From: Betaproteobacteria bacterium HGW-Betaproteobacteria-7
Lineage (GTDB): Bacteria > Pseudomonadota > Gammaproteobacteria > Burkholderiales > Rhodocyclaceae
DNA: 64,000 bases
Assembly: GCA_002840765.1 (NCBI GenBank)
Contig: PHCE01000002.1
Location: 372,001 to 436,000, forward strand
Direction of reading: 5' to 3'
Part shown: one piece after another, positions 1 to 11,472 of the stretch
How the letters are laid out: each line of letters opens with the position of its first letter
Position numbering within the stretch: position 1 is the first letter of the stretch
Translations under genes and position numbers: made by a program
The notes under the pieces: model-generated
Database searches by the model: none
What the model was told of the DNA's origin: nothing
Seen by the model: only the letters and a program-made list of their open reading frames with translations

Positions 1-687
1 AAGGTGGAGGCGCTGCACGAAGTCAGCCTGACCATCCGGCGCGGCGAAATCGTTACCGTCATCGGCCCCAACGGCGCCGGCAAGACGACGCTGCTCTCAG
101 CCGTGATGGGCCTCCTGCCCTCGCGTGGCGACATTGTCTACATGGGCCAGGCCCAGTGGCATGAACGCTCGGTCGAGCATCTGGTCCGCCACGGCATGAC
201 GCTGGTCCCGGAAAAGCGCGAGCTGTTTGCCGAAATGAGCGTCGAGGACAATCTGCTGCTCGGCGCCTTCGACCGTTACCGCACCGGCCATCGCGACCAG
301 ATGGACACCATGGACGAGGTTTTCGAGCTGTTCCCGCGGCTTGAAGAACGTCGCGACCAGCTGGCCGGTACGTTGTCCGGCGGCGAGCGGCAGATGCTGG
401 CCATGGGTCGGGCACTGATGGCCAAGCCGAAGCTGCTGATGCTCGACGAGCCGAGCCTCGGCCTGGCGCCGCTGATCATCAAGGAAATCTTCAGGATCAT
501 CGGCGCCCTCAAGGAAACCGGCGTCGCCATCCTGCTGATCGAGCAGAATGCCCGCGCCGCGCTGCAGATTTCCGACTACGCCTACGTGCTGGAAACCGGC
601 GAGGTCTCACTATCCGGGCCGAGCGCCGAACTGGCCGCCGATCCGCGCGTCATCGAATCCTACCTGGGCCTCGGCCACAAGCACTGA
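1..687 (+). CDS. livF: Branched-chain amino-acid ABC transporter ATPase LivF (5' partial)
   Basis: One of the two cytoplasmic ATPases of the high-affinity leucine/isoleucine/valine (or related amide) importer. The frame is open to the window edge. Family members have about 11 more residues ending in YGK before the EALHEVSL seen here, so the GTG at 4 is not the real start. Counting from that GTG, the Walker [10 protein letters not shown] is at 21-29, the ABC signature LSGGE at 124-128 and Walker B LLMLDEP at 144-150. The short C-terminus without an extra domain is typical of LivF rather than LivG. The other transporter genes should lie upstream of the window. It is convergent with the next gene, 36 bases away. 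Confidence 0.92.
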   Translation, partial: KVEALHEVSLTIRRGEIVTVIGPNGAGKTTLLSAVMGLLPSRGDIVYMGQAQWHERSVEHLVRHGMTLVPEKRELFAEMSVEDNLLLGAFDRYRTGHRDQMDTMDEVFELFPRLEERRDQLAGTLSGGERQMLAMGRALMAKPKLLMLDEPSLGLAPLIIKEIFRIIGALKETGVAILLIEQNARAALQISDYAYVLETGEVSLSGPSAELAADPRVIESYLGLGHKH

Positions 688-723
688 CGCGCCGGGACGG
701 CGAACCACCACCGCCGCCCAGGC

Positions 724-2670
724 TCAACGGCGGCCGCGCTCGTCGCCTTCCTCGCCGCGCCCACGACGCTCGGACGACTCCCGTTCACGCGGTGCCTCAC
801 GCTTTGTTTCCGGTGGCCGCATGGCGGGCTGTCGTGCCTCAGCTTCCGGCCGGCGAACGCTGCGAGTTTCCTCCTGACGCGGTGCCTCTGGCCGGGCAGC
901 CGGCGAACGCGTTTCAACACGCATTTCACGCATTGGCGCCGGTACCGGCGCAGCCTGAGGCAAAGGCCGGGGCGCCGCCTCCTGACGACGCAACTGCGGA
1001 GCCTCGCCTTCCTTCACTTCCCGACGGCTACGATCATCGTTGCCCTGATCGCGCCGCGGCTCGCGTTGGACTGGCGGCACGGCACGCTCGGGAACTGGCC
1101 GCGGCAGTGCGGCGGGGCTGCGGACCTGGGGAGCGACTACCGCACGGTCGGGCCGACTATCCTCGCGCTGATCACGCACCGGCTCCCGCACCACGGATGG
1201 AACAGCGCTTGCCGGCACCCGCTCTGGCTGCACTGTCTGCTCAGGCAGCGCCGGGCGACGGCTCGGCGCTGCTTCGCGCTCGGCCGGACGCGGCTGACGG
1301 GAATCCGCTTCGCCCCGCCGTTCCGGTCGCGACGCCACTGCTTCATGCCGGGAACGGTCTTCTACCCGCGGCCGGCGGGCCTCGGGGGCCGGTGCCAACC
1401 ATTCCTTCGCCGGCGAAACGGCAGCGACCGGCGCCCGGCCAAGATCATTACGCTCAACGTGCTGGAATTCTCGCCTGGTGATGTTCCGACCTTCGCGCAG
1501 CTGACTGGCCGGGACCACGGTCACGGCATGCGGGCTGTCGCGATGGGTAAAACGCTCGCGCTGGCCGCCGCGCTCGGCACGTTCAATGATCGTGACGTTG
1601 TGGACATGAGTGACATTGAGACGGCGGATATAGGTCGGACTGTAGCGGTAGTGGGGCACATAGACTTCGCGCGGGGCCAACGGGAACCAGCCGACCGCCG
1701 GGGCGGCACCAAAGCTGAAGCTGACGCTCCAGCCGGGATTGCCGATCCAGGCGACCAGTGCCGGCGCATAGACCGGCCGTTCCGCCCGCCGTCCGGGAAT
1801 CCACGCCCAGCGACCATGGATCTGCAGCCAGCGACCATAGTGGAAGGGCGCGAAGCCCCACGGGGCGGCATCGATCCAGGTCCAGCCCCAGGGGGCGACC
1901 CAGGCCCAGCGGCCAAAACGGTAGGGGGCCCAGTCAGCGGCAATCGCCCGCGGATACCAGACGCTGCCGTACTCCCCATCGGCATCCCAGTCACCGTGGG
2001 CGTCGAGATCCTGGTAACCGGTCATGTAGGGCGACACGTGGCGCCGCGCCTGGGCGGCCTGCGTCAGATTTTCGCGCTCGCCGACCCAGTGGTCGAAAGC
2101 GTCCGCTCGGTCGGTCCCGACAACGCGCAGGCGGCCGTCGGCAAAAAACACGGCCTTGTTGCCGGCCGCCACTTGCAGGCGACCGCCGGCGTGTTCGATG
2201 CTGGCCAGACCGGCGAGGGTGGTCAATTCACTCCTTTCGCCTTCGACATCGAGCCGGTAACGGCCGGCGGCCAGGAAGCGGAGGTCGGCACCGGGAAGGC
2301 TCAAGACGAGATCGGCAGCCTGTTCGCTCTCCATGATGCTGACCGCCAAGCTTCCGGCGGCAAGATTGAGGGCCACCTGCTGATCGTCGACCCGGGCGAA
2401 GTCGACCTGGGTATTGTCGGCCAGCCGCAGAGCGGTCGAACCGATCCAGATTTCCGCCCGCCCACGTTCGCCGGTGTGCACGACGGCGCCACTACTGATC
2501 GGCCAGTTGGCCGTCGCCGGCTGCAGTGCTTCGTCGCGGCCAGTAGCGAACCAGACACTGTCTTCGAGATAGGCCAGGCGGCCGACCCGGGCCGGCGGAT
2601 CAGCCAGCGCCACTGCCGGGGCGAGAAAGGTGAGGGCGGCGAACAAAACGCCAAAGTAACGCAGCAACAT
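724..2670 (-). CDS. FecR-domain / DUF6600 secreted protein with proline-arginine-rich tail
   Basis: The product begins with a signal peptide (MLLRYFGVLFAALTFLAPA, cleavage after ALA). A FecR-type beta domain follows over roughly residues 25-190. Next come tryptophan/tyrosine-rich repeats of the DUF6600 kind (GRWAWVAPWGW, FHYGRW, GRWAWIPGR) to about residue 330. The last 250 residues are low-complexity P, R and E. The frame is open back to a GTG at 2697, but the GGGAG Shine-Dalgarno sits 6 bases before the ATG at 2670, and starting there gives a clean signal peptide; an ATG at 2673 is also possible. It is probably periplasmic or cell-wall associated. Function unknown. It lies downstream of the receiver-TPR gene on the same strand. 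Confidence 0.75.
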   Translation of the reverse strand: MLLRYFGVLFAALTFLAPAVALADPPARVGRLAYLEDSVWFATGRDEALQPATANWPISSGAVVHTGERGRAEIWIGSTALRLADNTQVDFARVDDQQVALNLAAGSLAVSIMESEQAADLVLSLPGADLRFLAAGRYRLDVEGERSELTTLAGLASIEHAGGRLQVAAGNKAVFFADGRLRVVGTDRADAFDHWVGERENLTQAAQARRHVSPYMTGYQDLDAHGDWDADGEYGSVWYPRAIAADWAPYRFGRWAWVAPWGWTWIDAAPWGFAPFHYGRWLQIHGRWAWIPGRRAERPVYAPALVAWIGNPGWSVSFSFGAAPAVGWFPLAPREVYVPHYRYSPTYIRRLNVTHVHNVTIIERAERGGQRERFTHRDSPHAVTVVPASQLREGRNITRREFQHVERNDLGRAPVAAVSPAKEWLAPAPEARRPRVEDRSRHEAVASRPERRGEADSRQPRPAEREAAPSRRPALPEQTVQPERVPASAVPSVVREPVRDQREDSRPDRAVVAPQVRSPAALPRPVPERAVPPVQREPRRDQGNDDRSRREVKEGEAPQLRRQEAAPRPLPQAAPVPAPMREMRVETRSPAARPEAPRQEETRSVRRPEAEARQPAMRPPETKREAPRERESSERRGRGEEGDERGRR

Positions 2671-2790
2671 CATCAACTCCCGAAACTGGTTGGCCACCGA
2701 CGGAGCCGGGGCATGTACCGATTAACGCACCGACCGCCGTTTCGATCTACCGAAAAGGCGTGGCAAGTCGTTTCAGGATGTTGCTGTTAC

Positions 2791-4482
2791 CTACTCCTGG
2801 GCTTCGCTGGTGATGCCGTATTTGCGGGCGACGGTCACGTACATCTCACGCGCCGACGCCACCTTGGGACTCTTGCGGTCCTTGCGCTGGGCTCGCGCCA
2901 GGTAGTCCTGGGCCTTGGCCGCCAGTTCGGGATCCCAGCCCTTCTTGTCCATCAGGGTGTAGATGGCCTTGGCAGCATTGACCAGGAACTGCAGATTGGG
3001 TACCTGCTCGACGGCCTGGATGAGCAGCCGCACCGAGCCTTCGAAATCGCCGTTGCGCGCCGCCAGCACACCCTTGTTGTTGAGATCGACGATCTCCCGG
3101 CCGACCTGGTCGAGCAGCGCCTTGCCGGCATCTGGCTGGCCGGTCTTGGCGAAGACCTGGGTGATGTGGTCGATCAGGTGCGGGTCTTCATTATTTTCCG
3201 CGGCCACCTGTCGCATGATTTTCTGTGCCGCAGCGGTTTGGCCAGTGGCGTAGCAGGCATGGGCGAGATCGACGACCAGGCGCTGCGAGGCGTGCTCACC
3301 CCTGGCTGCCGTGTCACTGGCGATTTCCTGCTGCAATTCGAGCGCCTGACTGACCAGTTGCTGCGCCTTTTCCGGTGAACCCTCCTGGCTCAGGCAGAGA
3401 CTCTCTGTAACCAGGGCGGCCAACTCGGCCTGCTTGTCACCGCGCCATTCACGCTTCATTTCGCTGGCGATCTTGCGCGAAGCGACGACGTTGCCGCGCT
3501 CGACCAGCACGCGCGACAGATTGGCGAAATCGTCGACATTGCGCAGGCTCGATCCGCGGTTGCGCTCGATGACCTTGCCGTAGGCTTTTTCGGCCGCCGA
3601 CAGATCGTTGTTGCGGGCGGCGACGTCACCAACCAGGCGTTGGCGCAGCGTATTGTGCGGCGAGGCATCGGCTGCCCGCTGCAGCACCTGTTGGGCCGCC
3701 TGCAGCTTGCCCTTGGCCTCGTGCACCGAGGCGAGAAAATCGTAGGCGCTGAGATATTCCGGCGCGTCCTGCGTCACCTGATCGGCCAGTTCCTCGGCCT
3801 CATCAAGCGCTCCACGGTCGCGCAGGGCGACGGCCAATCCCATCTTCGCCCAGGGCACCACCCGGCCATCGAGCACGCGGCGAAAGACCTCCTCGGCCTC
3901 GGCCGTACGACCCAGGGTGTGCAGGAGTTCGCCCTTGAAACGCAGGGCGTCATACATGTACACGGGCTGCTGCTGGATTACCCGGTCGGCGGCGGCAATC
4001 GCCTCGACCAGGGCGCCGCGCTCAATCTGCTCGTAGATTTTGCGCAGCACGTGCTTCTTGTAGATTGCCTTGATCAGCCGGGCTTGCAACTGATCGGCGG
4101 TGAACGGCTTGATCAGGTAGTCGTCCGGCGCCAATTCAGCCAGGGCGACGACATTGGTGTAGCCGCGCTCGCTGGTGATGATCAGGTAGACCGTCGATAG
4201 CGGAATGAGATGGGCATGACGCAACTCTTCCAGCAACTGCTGGCCGTCACGGCCATCATCGAGGACGAAATCGGAAAGGATGATGTCGAAGCGATTGGCC
4301 TTGACCTGACGAATCACCTCAGCTGAATTGCCCGCCCCGTGTACCGCCGTGACGCCGATGGCGCCGAGCATCAGGCGCATGGAATCACGCGCTGGCGAGT
4401 GGCGGTCGACAATCAGTACCCGTTTCTTGGTGAGTGTCTGCTGGAGAACCAGCAGCATCTCTTCGTTATCGAGGGGATTCAT
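2791..4482 (-). CDS. Response-regulator receiver domain fused to TPR repeats
   Basis: A 563-residue cytoplasmic protein. The N-terminal receiver domain (about 19-140) has the phosphoacceptor Asp71 in ILSDF, an acidic-pocket Asp26 (only one of the usual two acids) and Lys125 in YLIKPF. The rest is alpha-helical TPR-like repeats, for example around 190-330 and 380-500. There is no DNA-binding or enzymatic output, so the output is presumably protein-protein interaction through the TPRs. Receiver-TPR proteins of this kind are common in environmental betaproteobacteria and uncharacterised in detail. No partner kinase is adjacent. It is divergent from mnmG. Confidence 0.85.
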   Translation of the reverse strand: MNPLDNEEMLLVLQQTLTKKRVLIVDRHSPARDSMRLMLGAIGVTAVHGAGNSAEVIRQVKANRFDIILSDFVLDDGRDGQQLLEELRHAHLIPLSTVYLIITSERGYTNVVALAELAPDDYLIKPFTADQLQARLIKAIYKKHVLRKIYEQIERGALVEAIAAADRVIQQQPVYMYDALRFKGELLHTLGRTAEAEEVFRRVLDGRVVPWAKMGLAVALRDRGALDEAEELADQVTQDAPEYLSAYDFLASVHEAKGKLQAAQQVLQRAADASPHNTLRQRLVGDVAARNNDLSAAEKAYGKVIERNRGSSLRNVDDFANLSRVLVERGNVVASRKIASEMKREWRGDKQAELAALVTESLCLSQEGSPEKAQQLVSQALELQQEIASDTAARGEHASQRLVVDLAHACYATGQTAAAQKIMRQVAAENNEDPHLIDHITQVFAKTGQPDAGKALLDQVGREIVDLNNKGVLAARNGDFEGSVRLLIQAVEQVPNLQFLVNAAKAIYTLMDKKGWDPELAAKAQDYLARAQRKDRKSPKVASAREMYVTVARKYGITSEAQE

Positions 4483-4580
4483 GAGCGTTGGGCAATTTAG
4501 CGTATGCGCTGCAAGTTACTGCAGTTCGCCGGGCACAGCAAGACAGCCCGGAAAAACTTCGAATTTTCAGCGCCCTGACG

Positions 4581-4586
4581 TAAAAT
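4581..4586 (+). promoter_or_regulatory. Probable -10 element of the mnmG-rsmG-parAB operon
   Basis: TAAAAT lies 37 bases before the mnmG ATG and is followed by a G+C-rich discriminator (CCGCGG). The -35 at 17 bases spacing (TTCGAA, 4558-4563) is poor. The same TAAAAT/TATAAT plus GC-rich context recurs before several genes in this window. Confidence 0.45.
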
Positions 4587-4623
4587 CCGCGGTCCAATCC
4601 CGCGCCGCAGCAAACCGTCCCAG

Positions 4624-6510
4624 ATGCTTTATCCCACCCGTTTCGATGTCATCGTCGTCGGCGGCGGTCATGCCGGCACCGAAGCTGCGCTCGCCGCGGC
4701 ACGGGCGGGTGCGAACACGCTGCTGCTGACGCATAACCTCGACACCCTTGGCGCGATGAGCTGCAACCCGTCGATCGGCGGCATCGGCAAAGGCCATCTG
4801 GTGCGCGAGGTCGACGCGCTGGGCGGCGCCATGGCCGCCGCTACCGACGAAGCCGGCATCCAGTTCCGCATCCTCAATGCCTCGAAGGGCCCGGCGGTGC
4901 GTGCCACGCGCGCCCAGGCCGACCGCGTGTTGTACAAACAGGCGATTCGTTCGCGCCTGGAAAACCAGCCCAATCTGACCATTTTTGCGGAAGCCTGCGA
5001 TGACCTGATCGTCGAGGGCGACAAGGTCTGCGGCGCGGTCACGCAACTGGGCATCCGCTTTGAGGCGGAAGCCGTGGTATTGACCGCCGGCACCTTCCTC
5101 AACGGCAAGATCCACGTTGGCCTGGAAAATTACACCGGCGGCCGCATGGGCGATCCACCATCGGTCTCGCTGGCGGCCCGGCTGAAAGAGTTGAACCTGC
5201 CCCAGGGCCGGTTGAAGACCGGCACGCCGCCGCGCCTGGATGGCAAGACCATCGACTTTTCGGTCATGGAAGAGCAGCACTCGGACAATCCGCTGCCGGT
5301 CTTTTCCTTCCTCGGAAATGCGGCGCAGCACCCGAAGCAGCTGCCGTGCTGGATCACCGAAACCAACGAGAAGACGCATGACATCATCCGCAGCGGCCTC
5401 GACCGCTCGCCGATGTACACCGGCGTCATCGAAGGCGTCGGCCCGCGCTACTGCCCGTCGATCGAAGACAAGATCCATCGCTTCGCCGACAAGAATCAGC
5501 ACAACGTCTTCCTCGAACCGGAAGGCCTGACGACACACGAGATCTACCCGAACGGTGTGTCCACCAGCCTGCCCTTCGATATCCAGCTGGCGCTGGTGCG
5601 CTCGATCAAGGGCCTGGAGAACTGCCACATCCTGCGCCCCGGTTACGCCATCGAATACGATTTCTACGACCCGCGCGGCCTCAAGGACACGCTGGAGAGC
5701 AAGGCCATCAGTGGCCTGTTCTTCGCCGGCCAGATCAACGGCACCACTGGTTACGAAGAAGCGGCGGCCCAGGGCCTGCTCGCCGGCATCAACGCCGTGC
5801 GTTACGTACGCGGCGAAGACGGCTGGTGCCCGAAGCGCAACGAGGCCTACCTTGGCGTCCTGGTCGACGACCTGATCACCCGTGGCGTCAGCGACCCCTA
5901 CCGGATGTTCACCAGCCGTGCCGAGTATCGCCTCAGCCTGCGCGAGGACAACGCCGATCTGCGCTTGACCGAGCAGGGCAGGGCGCTCGGCCTGGTCGAC
6001 GACGTGCGCTGGGAGGCTTTCTGCAAAAAGCGCGACGCCATCGCCGGCGAACAGGAACGCCTGAAATCAACCTGGGTGAATCCCAGAATCACGCCGACCG
6101 AAGACTGCATGCGTGTGCTGGGCAAGGCCATCGAACATGAATACAACCTCTTCGAACTGCTGCGCCGGCCGGAAGTTTCCTATGCCGAACTGCTGACCCT
6201 GCCAGGTGCCGGGGAAGCCCAAACCGATCCGCTGGTCGTCGAGCAGCTGGAAATATCGGCCAAGTACCAGGGCTACATCGACCGCCAGGCGGAGGAAGTC
6301 GCCAAGTCAGGCAGTTACGAAAGCACGGTGCTACCCGCCGATCTCGACTATTCCAAGGTCGCCGGCCTATCCAACGAGGTCAGGCAGAAGCTCGCCCTGC
6401 ACAAGCCGCAGACCATTGGCCAGGCCTCGCGCATCCAGGGCATCACCCCGGCGGCGATCTCGCTGCTGCTGATCCACTTGAAGCGCTTCAACCTGTCGCA
6501 AGCGGCATGA
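4624..6510 (+). CDS. mnmG: tRNA uridine-5-carboxymethylaminomethyl modification enzyme MnmG (GidA)
   Basis: The FAD-dependent partner of MnmE. Together they install the (carboxymethyl)aminomethyl group on the wobble uridine of several tRNAs. At 628 residues it is full length. The N-terminal Rossmann motif GGGHAG is at 13-18, followed by the family motifs [23 protein letters not shown] and [14 protein letters not shown]. The C-terminal helical region (about 540-628, ending in HLKRFNLSQ) binds MnmE. It is the first gene of a run in which each start codon overlaps the previous stop (rsmG at 6507, parA at 7121, parB at 7879). MnmE is not in the window. Confidence 0.98.
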   Translation: MLYPTRFDVIVVGGGHAGTEAALAAARAGANTLLLTHNLDTLGAMSCNPSIGGIGKGHLVREVDALGGAMAAATDEAGIQFRILNASKGPAVRATRAQADRVLYKQAIRSRLENQPNLTIFAEACDDLIVEGDKVCGAVTQLGIRFEAEAVVLTAGTFLNGKIHVGLENYTGGRMGDPPSVSLAARLKELNLPQGRLKTGTPPRLDGKTIDFSVMEEQHSDNPLPVFSFLGNAAQHPKQLPCWITETNEKTHDIIRSGLDRSPMYTGVIEGVGPRYCPSIEDKIHRFADKNQHNVFLEPEGLTTHEIYPNGVSTSLPFDIQLALVRSIKGLENCHILRPGYAIEYDFYDPRGLKDTLESKAISGLFFAGQINGTTGYEEAAAQGLLAGINAVRYVRGEDGWCPKRNEAYLGVLVDDLITRGVSDPYRMFTSRAEYRLSLREDNADLRLTEQGRALGLVDDVRWEAFCKKRDAIAGEQERLKSTWVNPRITPTEDCMRVLGKAIEHEYNLFELLRRPEVSYAELLTLPGAGEAQTDPLVVEQLEISAKYQGYIDRQAEEVAKSGSYESTVLPADLDYSKVAGLSNEVRQKLALHKPQTIGQASRIQGITPAAISLLLIHLKRFNLSQAA

Positions 6511-7124
6511 GCGCGATCACCCTGTCCGCCGGCCTGGCCGAACTCGGCCTCGACCTGCCCGCTGAGGCGCAACAGAAGCTGCTCGCCTTCCGCGATCTGC
6601 TGCTCAAGTGGAACAAGACCTACAACCTGACTGCGCTGCGCGATCCGCAACAGGCGATTTCGCACCACCTGCTCGACTCGCTGGCCATCCTGCCTTACGT
6701 CGCTGACGGCGCCCTGCTCGACGTCGGTGCCGGCGGCGGGCTGCCCGGCATCCCGCTGGCCATTGCCCGGCCGCAACTGTCGGTGAGCATGGTCGATACC
6801 GTGCAGAAAAAAGCGACCTTCCTGCAACAAGCAGCCATCCAGCTCGGCCTGAAGAATGTCGCCGCCCACCATGCCCGGGTTGAAGAAATGACCGGCCAGT
6901 ACGCACAGATCAGTTCGCGCGCTTTCGCCGAACTCAAGCTCTTCGTCGACCTGACCCGCCACCTGCTGGCGCCCGGCGGCCGCTGGCTGGCCATGAAGGG
7001 CCAGCGCCCGGACGCGGAAATCGCCGCGCTTCCTGCCGACATCGTCGTCGACCAAATCATTCCGCTGCACGTACCCGGCCTGGGCGCCGAAAGACATCTC
7101 ATCCTCCTGAAAGCGGGCTCATGA
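6507..7124 (+). CDS. rsmG: 16S rRNA (guanine-527-N7)-methyltransferase RsmG (GidB)
   Basis: Methylates G527 of 16S rRNA in the 530 loop using S-adenosylmethionine; loss gives low-level streptomycin resistance in other bacteria. At 205 residues it has the usual length. The SAM-binding motif [16 protein letters not shown] starts at residue 71, and the conserved N-terminal [14 protein letters not shown] begins at 34. Its ATG overlaps the mnmG stop (ATGA), which suggests translational coupling. The mnmG-rsmG-parA-parB order is a conserved near-origin block in many bacteria. Confidence 0.97.
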   Translation: MSAITLSAGLAELGLDLPAEAQQKLLAFRDLLLKWNKTYNLTALRDPQQAISHHLLDSLAILPYVADGALLDVGAGGGLPGIPLAIARPQLSVSMVDTVQKKATFLQQAAIQLGLKNVAAHHARVEEMTGQYAQISSRAFAELKLFVDLTRHLLAPGGRWLAMKGQRPDAEIAALPADIVVDQIIPLHVPGLGAERHLILLKAGS

Positions 7125-7882
7125 AAGTACTCGCCATCACCAACCAGAAGGGCGGCGTCGGCAAGACGACGACCGCCGTCAATCTCGCCGCCTCACTCGG
7201 CGCCGAGGGCCAGCGCGTCCTGCTGATCGACATGGATCCGCAGGGCAACGCGACAACCGGCTCCGGCATCACCAAGAAGGAAGCGTTGCCGACGGTCTAC
7301 CAGTTGCTGATCGGCGCGGCGACGCTGACCGAGGTCTGCCTGAAGACCGAGTTCGCCTTCGACATCCTGCCCGCCAACCGCGAACTTGCCGGTGCCGAAG
7401 TCGAACTGATCGAACTCGACCGCCGCGAATACCGGCTCAAGGAAGCGCTGGCGCAGAACCACGACGGATACGACTTCATCCTCATCGACTGCCCGCCGGC
7501 GCTCAACATGCTGACGGTCAACGCGCTGGTCGCCGCCGACTCGGTACTGATCCCGATGCAGTGCGAGTACTACGCGCTGGAAGGGCTCTCCGACCTCGTC
7601 GAAACTCTGCGCAAGGTGCGCCACCACCTCAATTCCCGGCTGGAAATCGAGGGCCTGCTACGGACCATGTACAACGGCCAGAGCACGCTGACCCAGCAGG
7701 TGTCGAACGAACTGGAAAGCCATTTCGGCAACAAGGTCTACAAGACCATCGTGCCGCGCAACGTGCGCCTGGCCGAGGCGCCGTCCTACGGCAAGCCGGT
7801 CATCGCCTTTGACAAAAACTCCAGGGGCGCGCAGGCCTATACCTCGCTTGCCCGCGAAATTCTCGAAAGGGTCGCCAAATGA
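7121..7882 (+). CDS. parA: Chromosome-partitioning ATPase ParA (Soj)
   Basis: A deviant Walker-type ATPase that binds DNA non-specifically when ATP-bound and moves ParB-parS complexes to segregate the origin region. The deviant Walker A KGGVGKTT is at 10-17, with the signature lysine at its start. The IDMDPQGN motif is near 34-41 and LIDCPPALN near 124. Its 253 residues match chromosomal ParA rather than the longer plasmid types with an N-terminal HTH. The ATG overlaps the rsmG stop, and parB overlaps its own stop. Confidence 0.97.
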   Translation: MKVLAITNQKGGVGKTTTAVNLAASLGAEGQRVLLIDMDPQGNATTGSGITKKEALPTVYQLLIGAATLTEVCLKTEFAFDILPANRELAGAEVELIELDRREYRLKEALAQNHDGYDFILIDCPPALNMLTVNALVAADSVLIPMQCEYYALEGLSDLVETLRKVRHHLNSRLEIEGLLRTMYNGQSTLTQQVSNELESHFGNKVYKTIVPRNVRLAEAPSYGKPVIAFDKNSRGAQAYTSLAREILERVAK

Positions 7883-8730
7883 TCAAGATGAAGGGACTGG
7901 GCCGCGGCCTTGACGCACTGCTCAGCGGTAGCGATGCAAAACCCGAGGAGGAGTTGCGCAACCTGCCGGTCGACCGGCTGAAGCCCGGCAAATACCAACC
8001 GCGTACACACATGGACCCGGAATCGCTGGCCGAACTGGCCAGCTCGATCAAGGCCCAGGGCGTCATGCAGCCGATCCTCGTGCGCGCCGTCGACAAGACC
8101 CCGGGTGCCGAACGCTACGAAATCGTTGCCGGTGAACGCCGCTGGCGCGCCGCCCAGCAGGCCGGCCTCGGCGAAGTGCCTGTATTGGTCCGCGGCATCC
8201 CCGACGAACAGGCGCTGGCGATGGCGCTGATCGAGAACATCCAGCGTGAAAATCTCAATCCGCTCGAGGAAGCGCAAGGCCTGCAGCGTCTGATCGACGA
8301 ATTCGGCCTGACCCACCAGCAGGCCGCCGACGCCGTCGGCCGTTCGCGCCCGGCGGCGACCAACCTGCTGCGCCTGCTGCAACTGAACAGCCCGGTGCAG
8401 GAACTGCTGATGACCGGCCAGCTCGACATGGGCCACGCCCGCGCCCTGCTGCCGCTGCCCAGCGCGCAACAACTGGCGATCGCCCGGCGCATCGTCGACA
8501 AGGGAATGTCGGTGCGCGAAGCCGAGCGCCTCGTCCAGCAGATCCTCAATCCACCGAAAAAGACCGACAAACCGGTGGACCGCGATCTGCTGCGTCTGCA
8601 GGAGGAACTCTCCGACGGACTCGGCGCCGCCGTCGCCATCAGCACCAACAAAAAGGGCGCCGGCCGAGTGACCATAGAATTCGCCAGCCTCGATCAACTC
8701 GACGGGCTGCTCGGCCGCCTGCGCAGTTGA
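7879..8730 (+). CDS. parB: Chromosome-partitioning protein ParB (Spo0J)
   Basis: A CTP-dependent DNA clamp that loads at parS and spreads. The N-terminal box KGLGRGLDALL, which stimulates ParA, is at 5-15. The ParB/Srx CTP-binding domain spans about 27-120 with GERRWRAA at 85-92 and ENIQRENLNP at 119-128. A helix-turn-helix for parS follows at about 144-167 and a C-terminal dimerisation region near 235-283. The start overlaps the parA stop (ATGA); an in-frame ATG at 7888 would also keep the ParA-interacting box. Four parS-like sites lie elsewhere in the window. Confidence 0.97.
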   Translation: MIKMKGLGRGLDALLSGSDAKPEEELRNLPVDRLKPGKYQPRTHMDPESLAELASSIKAQGVMQPILVRAVDKTPGAERYEIVAGERRWRAAQQAGLGEVPVLVRGIPDEQALAMALIENIQRENLNPLEEAQGLQRLIDEFGLTHQQAADAVGRSRPAATNLLRLLQLNSPVQELLMTGQLDMGHARALLPLPSAQQLAIARRIVDKGMSVREAERLVQQILNPPKKTDKPVDRDLLRLQEELSDGLGAAVAISTNKKGAGRVTIEFASLDQLDGLLGRLRS

Positions 8731-8793
8731 TCCGCGGCTTTTGCCAAAGCCACGCCAGATACGGGAAAACCCTCGTTTTGTGCATTGCAACAA

Positions 8794-8822
8794 TTGACTC
8801 TTCTGTAAGACTTGTTTACACT
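8794..8822 (+). promoter_or_regulatory. Sigma-70 promoter of the ATP synthase operon
   Basis: The -35 TTGACT (8794-8799) and -10 TACACT (8817-8822) are separated by exactly 17 bases, 26 bases before the atpI start. It is the best-matching sigma-70 promoter I found in the window. It sits in the only sizeable gap between parB and the atp genes. Confidence 0.8.
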
Positions 8823-8848
8823 CGCAAGGTTTTTGAACGAGGCATGCA

Positions 8849-10025
<1,177 letters not shown>

Positions 10026-10085
10026 GTTCGTCGCAGTTTTTTCAGTAGTTTTTAACTTCAACCCCGCATTAACCTACCTTACTGA

Positions 10086-10355
<270 letters not shown>

Positions 10356-10394
10356 TAACCGCGCCCCTGTAACCCTACTCACCAGGAGGTTAGC

Positions 10395-10865
10395 GTGAAT
10401 ATCAACGCTACACTGATTGGCCAGGCAATCTGGTTCGCTGTCTTCATCTGGATCACGATGAAGTATGTTTGGCCGCCGCTGCAAAAAGCGATGGCAGACC
10501 GGCAAACCCAGATCGCTGATGGCCTGGCTGCGGCAGAACGCGGCAAGCACGAACAAGAGCTTGCTGCCAAGCGTTCCGCCGATGCGTTGCGTGAAGCCAA
10601 GGAGAAATCCTCGGAACTCGTCGCTCAAGCCGAAAAGCGTGCGCAGCAGATCGTCGAAGAAGCCAAGGGCAACGCCAAGGTCGAGGCCGACAAGGTCGTC
10701 GCTGGCGCCAAGGCCGAAATCGACCAGGAGGTCGAACGGGCCAAGCAGCAGCTGCGCGAACGCGTCGCCGAGCTGGCCGTCGCCGGTGCCGAAAAGATCC
10801 TGCGCAAGGAAATCAACGCGTCCGCGCATGCTGACATGCTGGTCGCCCTGAAACAGGACCTGTAA
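10395..10865 (+). CDS. atpF: F1Fo ATP synthase subunit b (AtpF)
   Basis: The peripheral-stalk subunit that links subunit a to the F1 head: 156 residues with one N-terminal membrane helix (about 5-25, [20 protein letters not shown]) and a long charged helix rich in A, E, K and R that dimerises. It starts with GTG at 10395, preceded by a strong AGGAGG. It is followed 3 bases later by atpH. Confidence 0.96.
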   Translation: MNINATLIGQAIWFAVFIWITMKYVWPPLQKAMADRQTQIADGLAAAERGKHEQELAAKRSADALREAKEKSSELVAQAEKRAQQIVEEAKGNAKVEADKVVAGAKAEIDQEVERAKQQLRERVAELAVAGAEKILRKEINASAHADMLVALKQDL

Positions 10866-10868
10866 GCA

Positions 10869-11405
10869 ATGGCTGAATCCGTCACTATCGCCCGCCCTTA
10901 CGCCGAAGCCCTGTTCCGGGTGGCCAAGGAAAGCGGCAATCTGGCCAAGTGGTCCGAGCAGGTCGCCCTGCTCGGTCAGGTGGCTGCCAACGCTGATGCC
11001 CGTTCGGCAATCAGCGATCCCAACGTGGCGGCCCCGCAACTGGTCGACCTCTTCCGGTCTACCTGCGGTACGGCGGTAGATACGGAGCTGTCGAACTTCA
11101 TCCAGCTGCTGTCCAACAACGACCGTCTCGGCTTATTGCCTGAAATCGCCGGCCTGTACGAAAGCTACAAGCAGGCCGAGGAAGGCACCAAGCAGGCCGA
11201 AATCGTTTCGGCCTTCCCGATCGACGACAATCAGGTGAAAGCCCTGGTGCCCCAACTCGAAGCTGTTTTCAAGAGCAAGCTCGAAGCGACCGTGTCGGTG
11301 GACCCGGCACTTATCGGCGGTATCAAGGTAATCGTTGGCGACCAGATGCTGGATGTTTCGGTTCGCGGCAAGCTCGACGCCATGGCTACGGCGCTGAACA
11401 ACTAG
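10869..11405 (+). CDS. atpH: F1Fo ATP synthase subunit delta (AtpH)
   Basis: Joins the b-subunit stalk to the top of the F1 head. At 178 residues it has the usual length. The family pattern begins with TIARPYAEALFRVAKE near residue 5 and ends with the C-terminal motif DPALIGGIKVIVGDQMLDVSVRGKLDAM. It lies 3 bases after atpF and 9 bases before the atpA start codon. Confidence 0.95.
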   Translation: MAESVTIARPYAEALFRVAKESGNLAKWSEQVALLGQVAANADARSAISDPNVAAPQLVDLFRSTCGTAVDTELSNFIQLLSNNDRLGLLPEIAGLYESYKQAEEGTKQAEIVSAFPIDDNQVKALVPQLEAVFKSKLEATVSVDPALIGGIKVIVGDQMLDVSVRGKLDAMATALNN

Positions 11406-11414
11406 GAGAATTTC

Positions 11415-11472
11415 ATGCAGTTGAATCCTTCCGAAATTTCTGAACTGATCAAGAGCAAGATCTATCTGCCGT
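11415..11472 (+). other. Stranded 5' end of atpA before a deletion junction
   Basis: A perfect start context (GGAGAATTTC then ATG at 11415) encodes [16 protein letters not shown], the normal AtpA N-terminus. It then runs into TATCTGCCGTGTGCAC, where the expected GICRVH codons appear one base out of frame. About 21 codons are missing between the two ATC codons, estimated as 62 nt. Frame 11415 stops at 11556-11558 after 47 codons. Confidence 0.85.

Noticed and set aside
1066..3378. Long open frame of 770 codons antisense to the FecR and receiver-TPR genes
   Set aside because: It covers two well-supported genes on the other strand, has no recognisable domain, and is expected in high-G+C DNA.
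8736..8751. Hairpin GGCTTT-TGCC-AAAGCC after parB
   Set aside because: No T-run follows, so it is not a convincing terminator.
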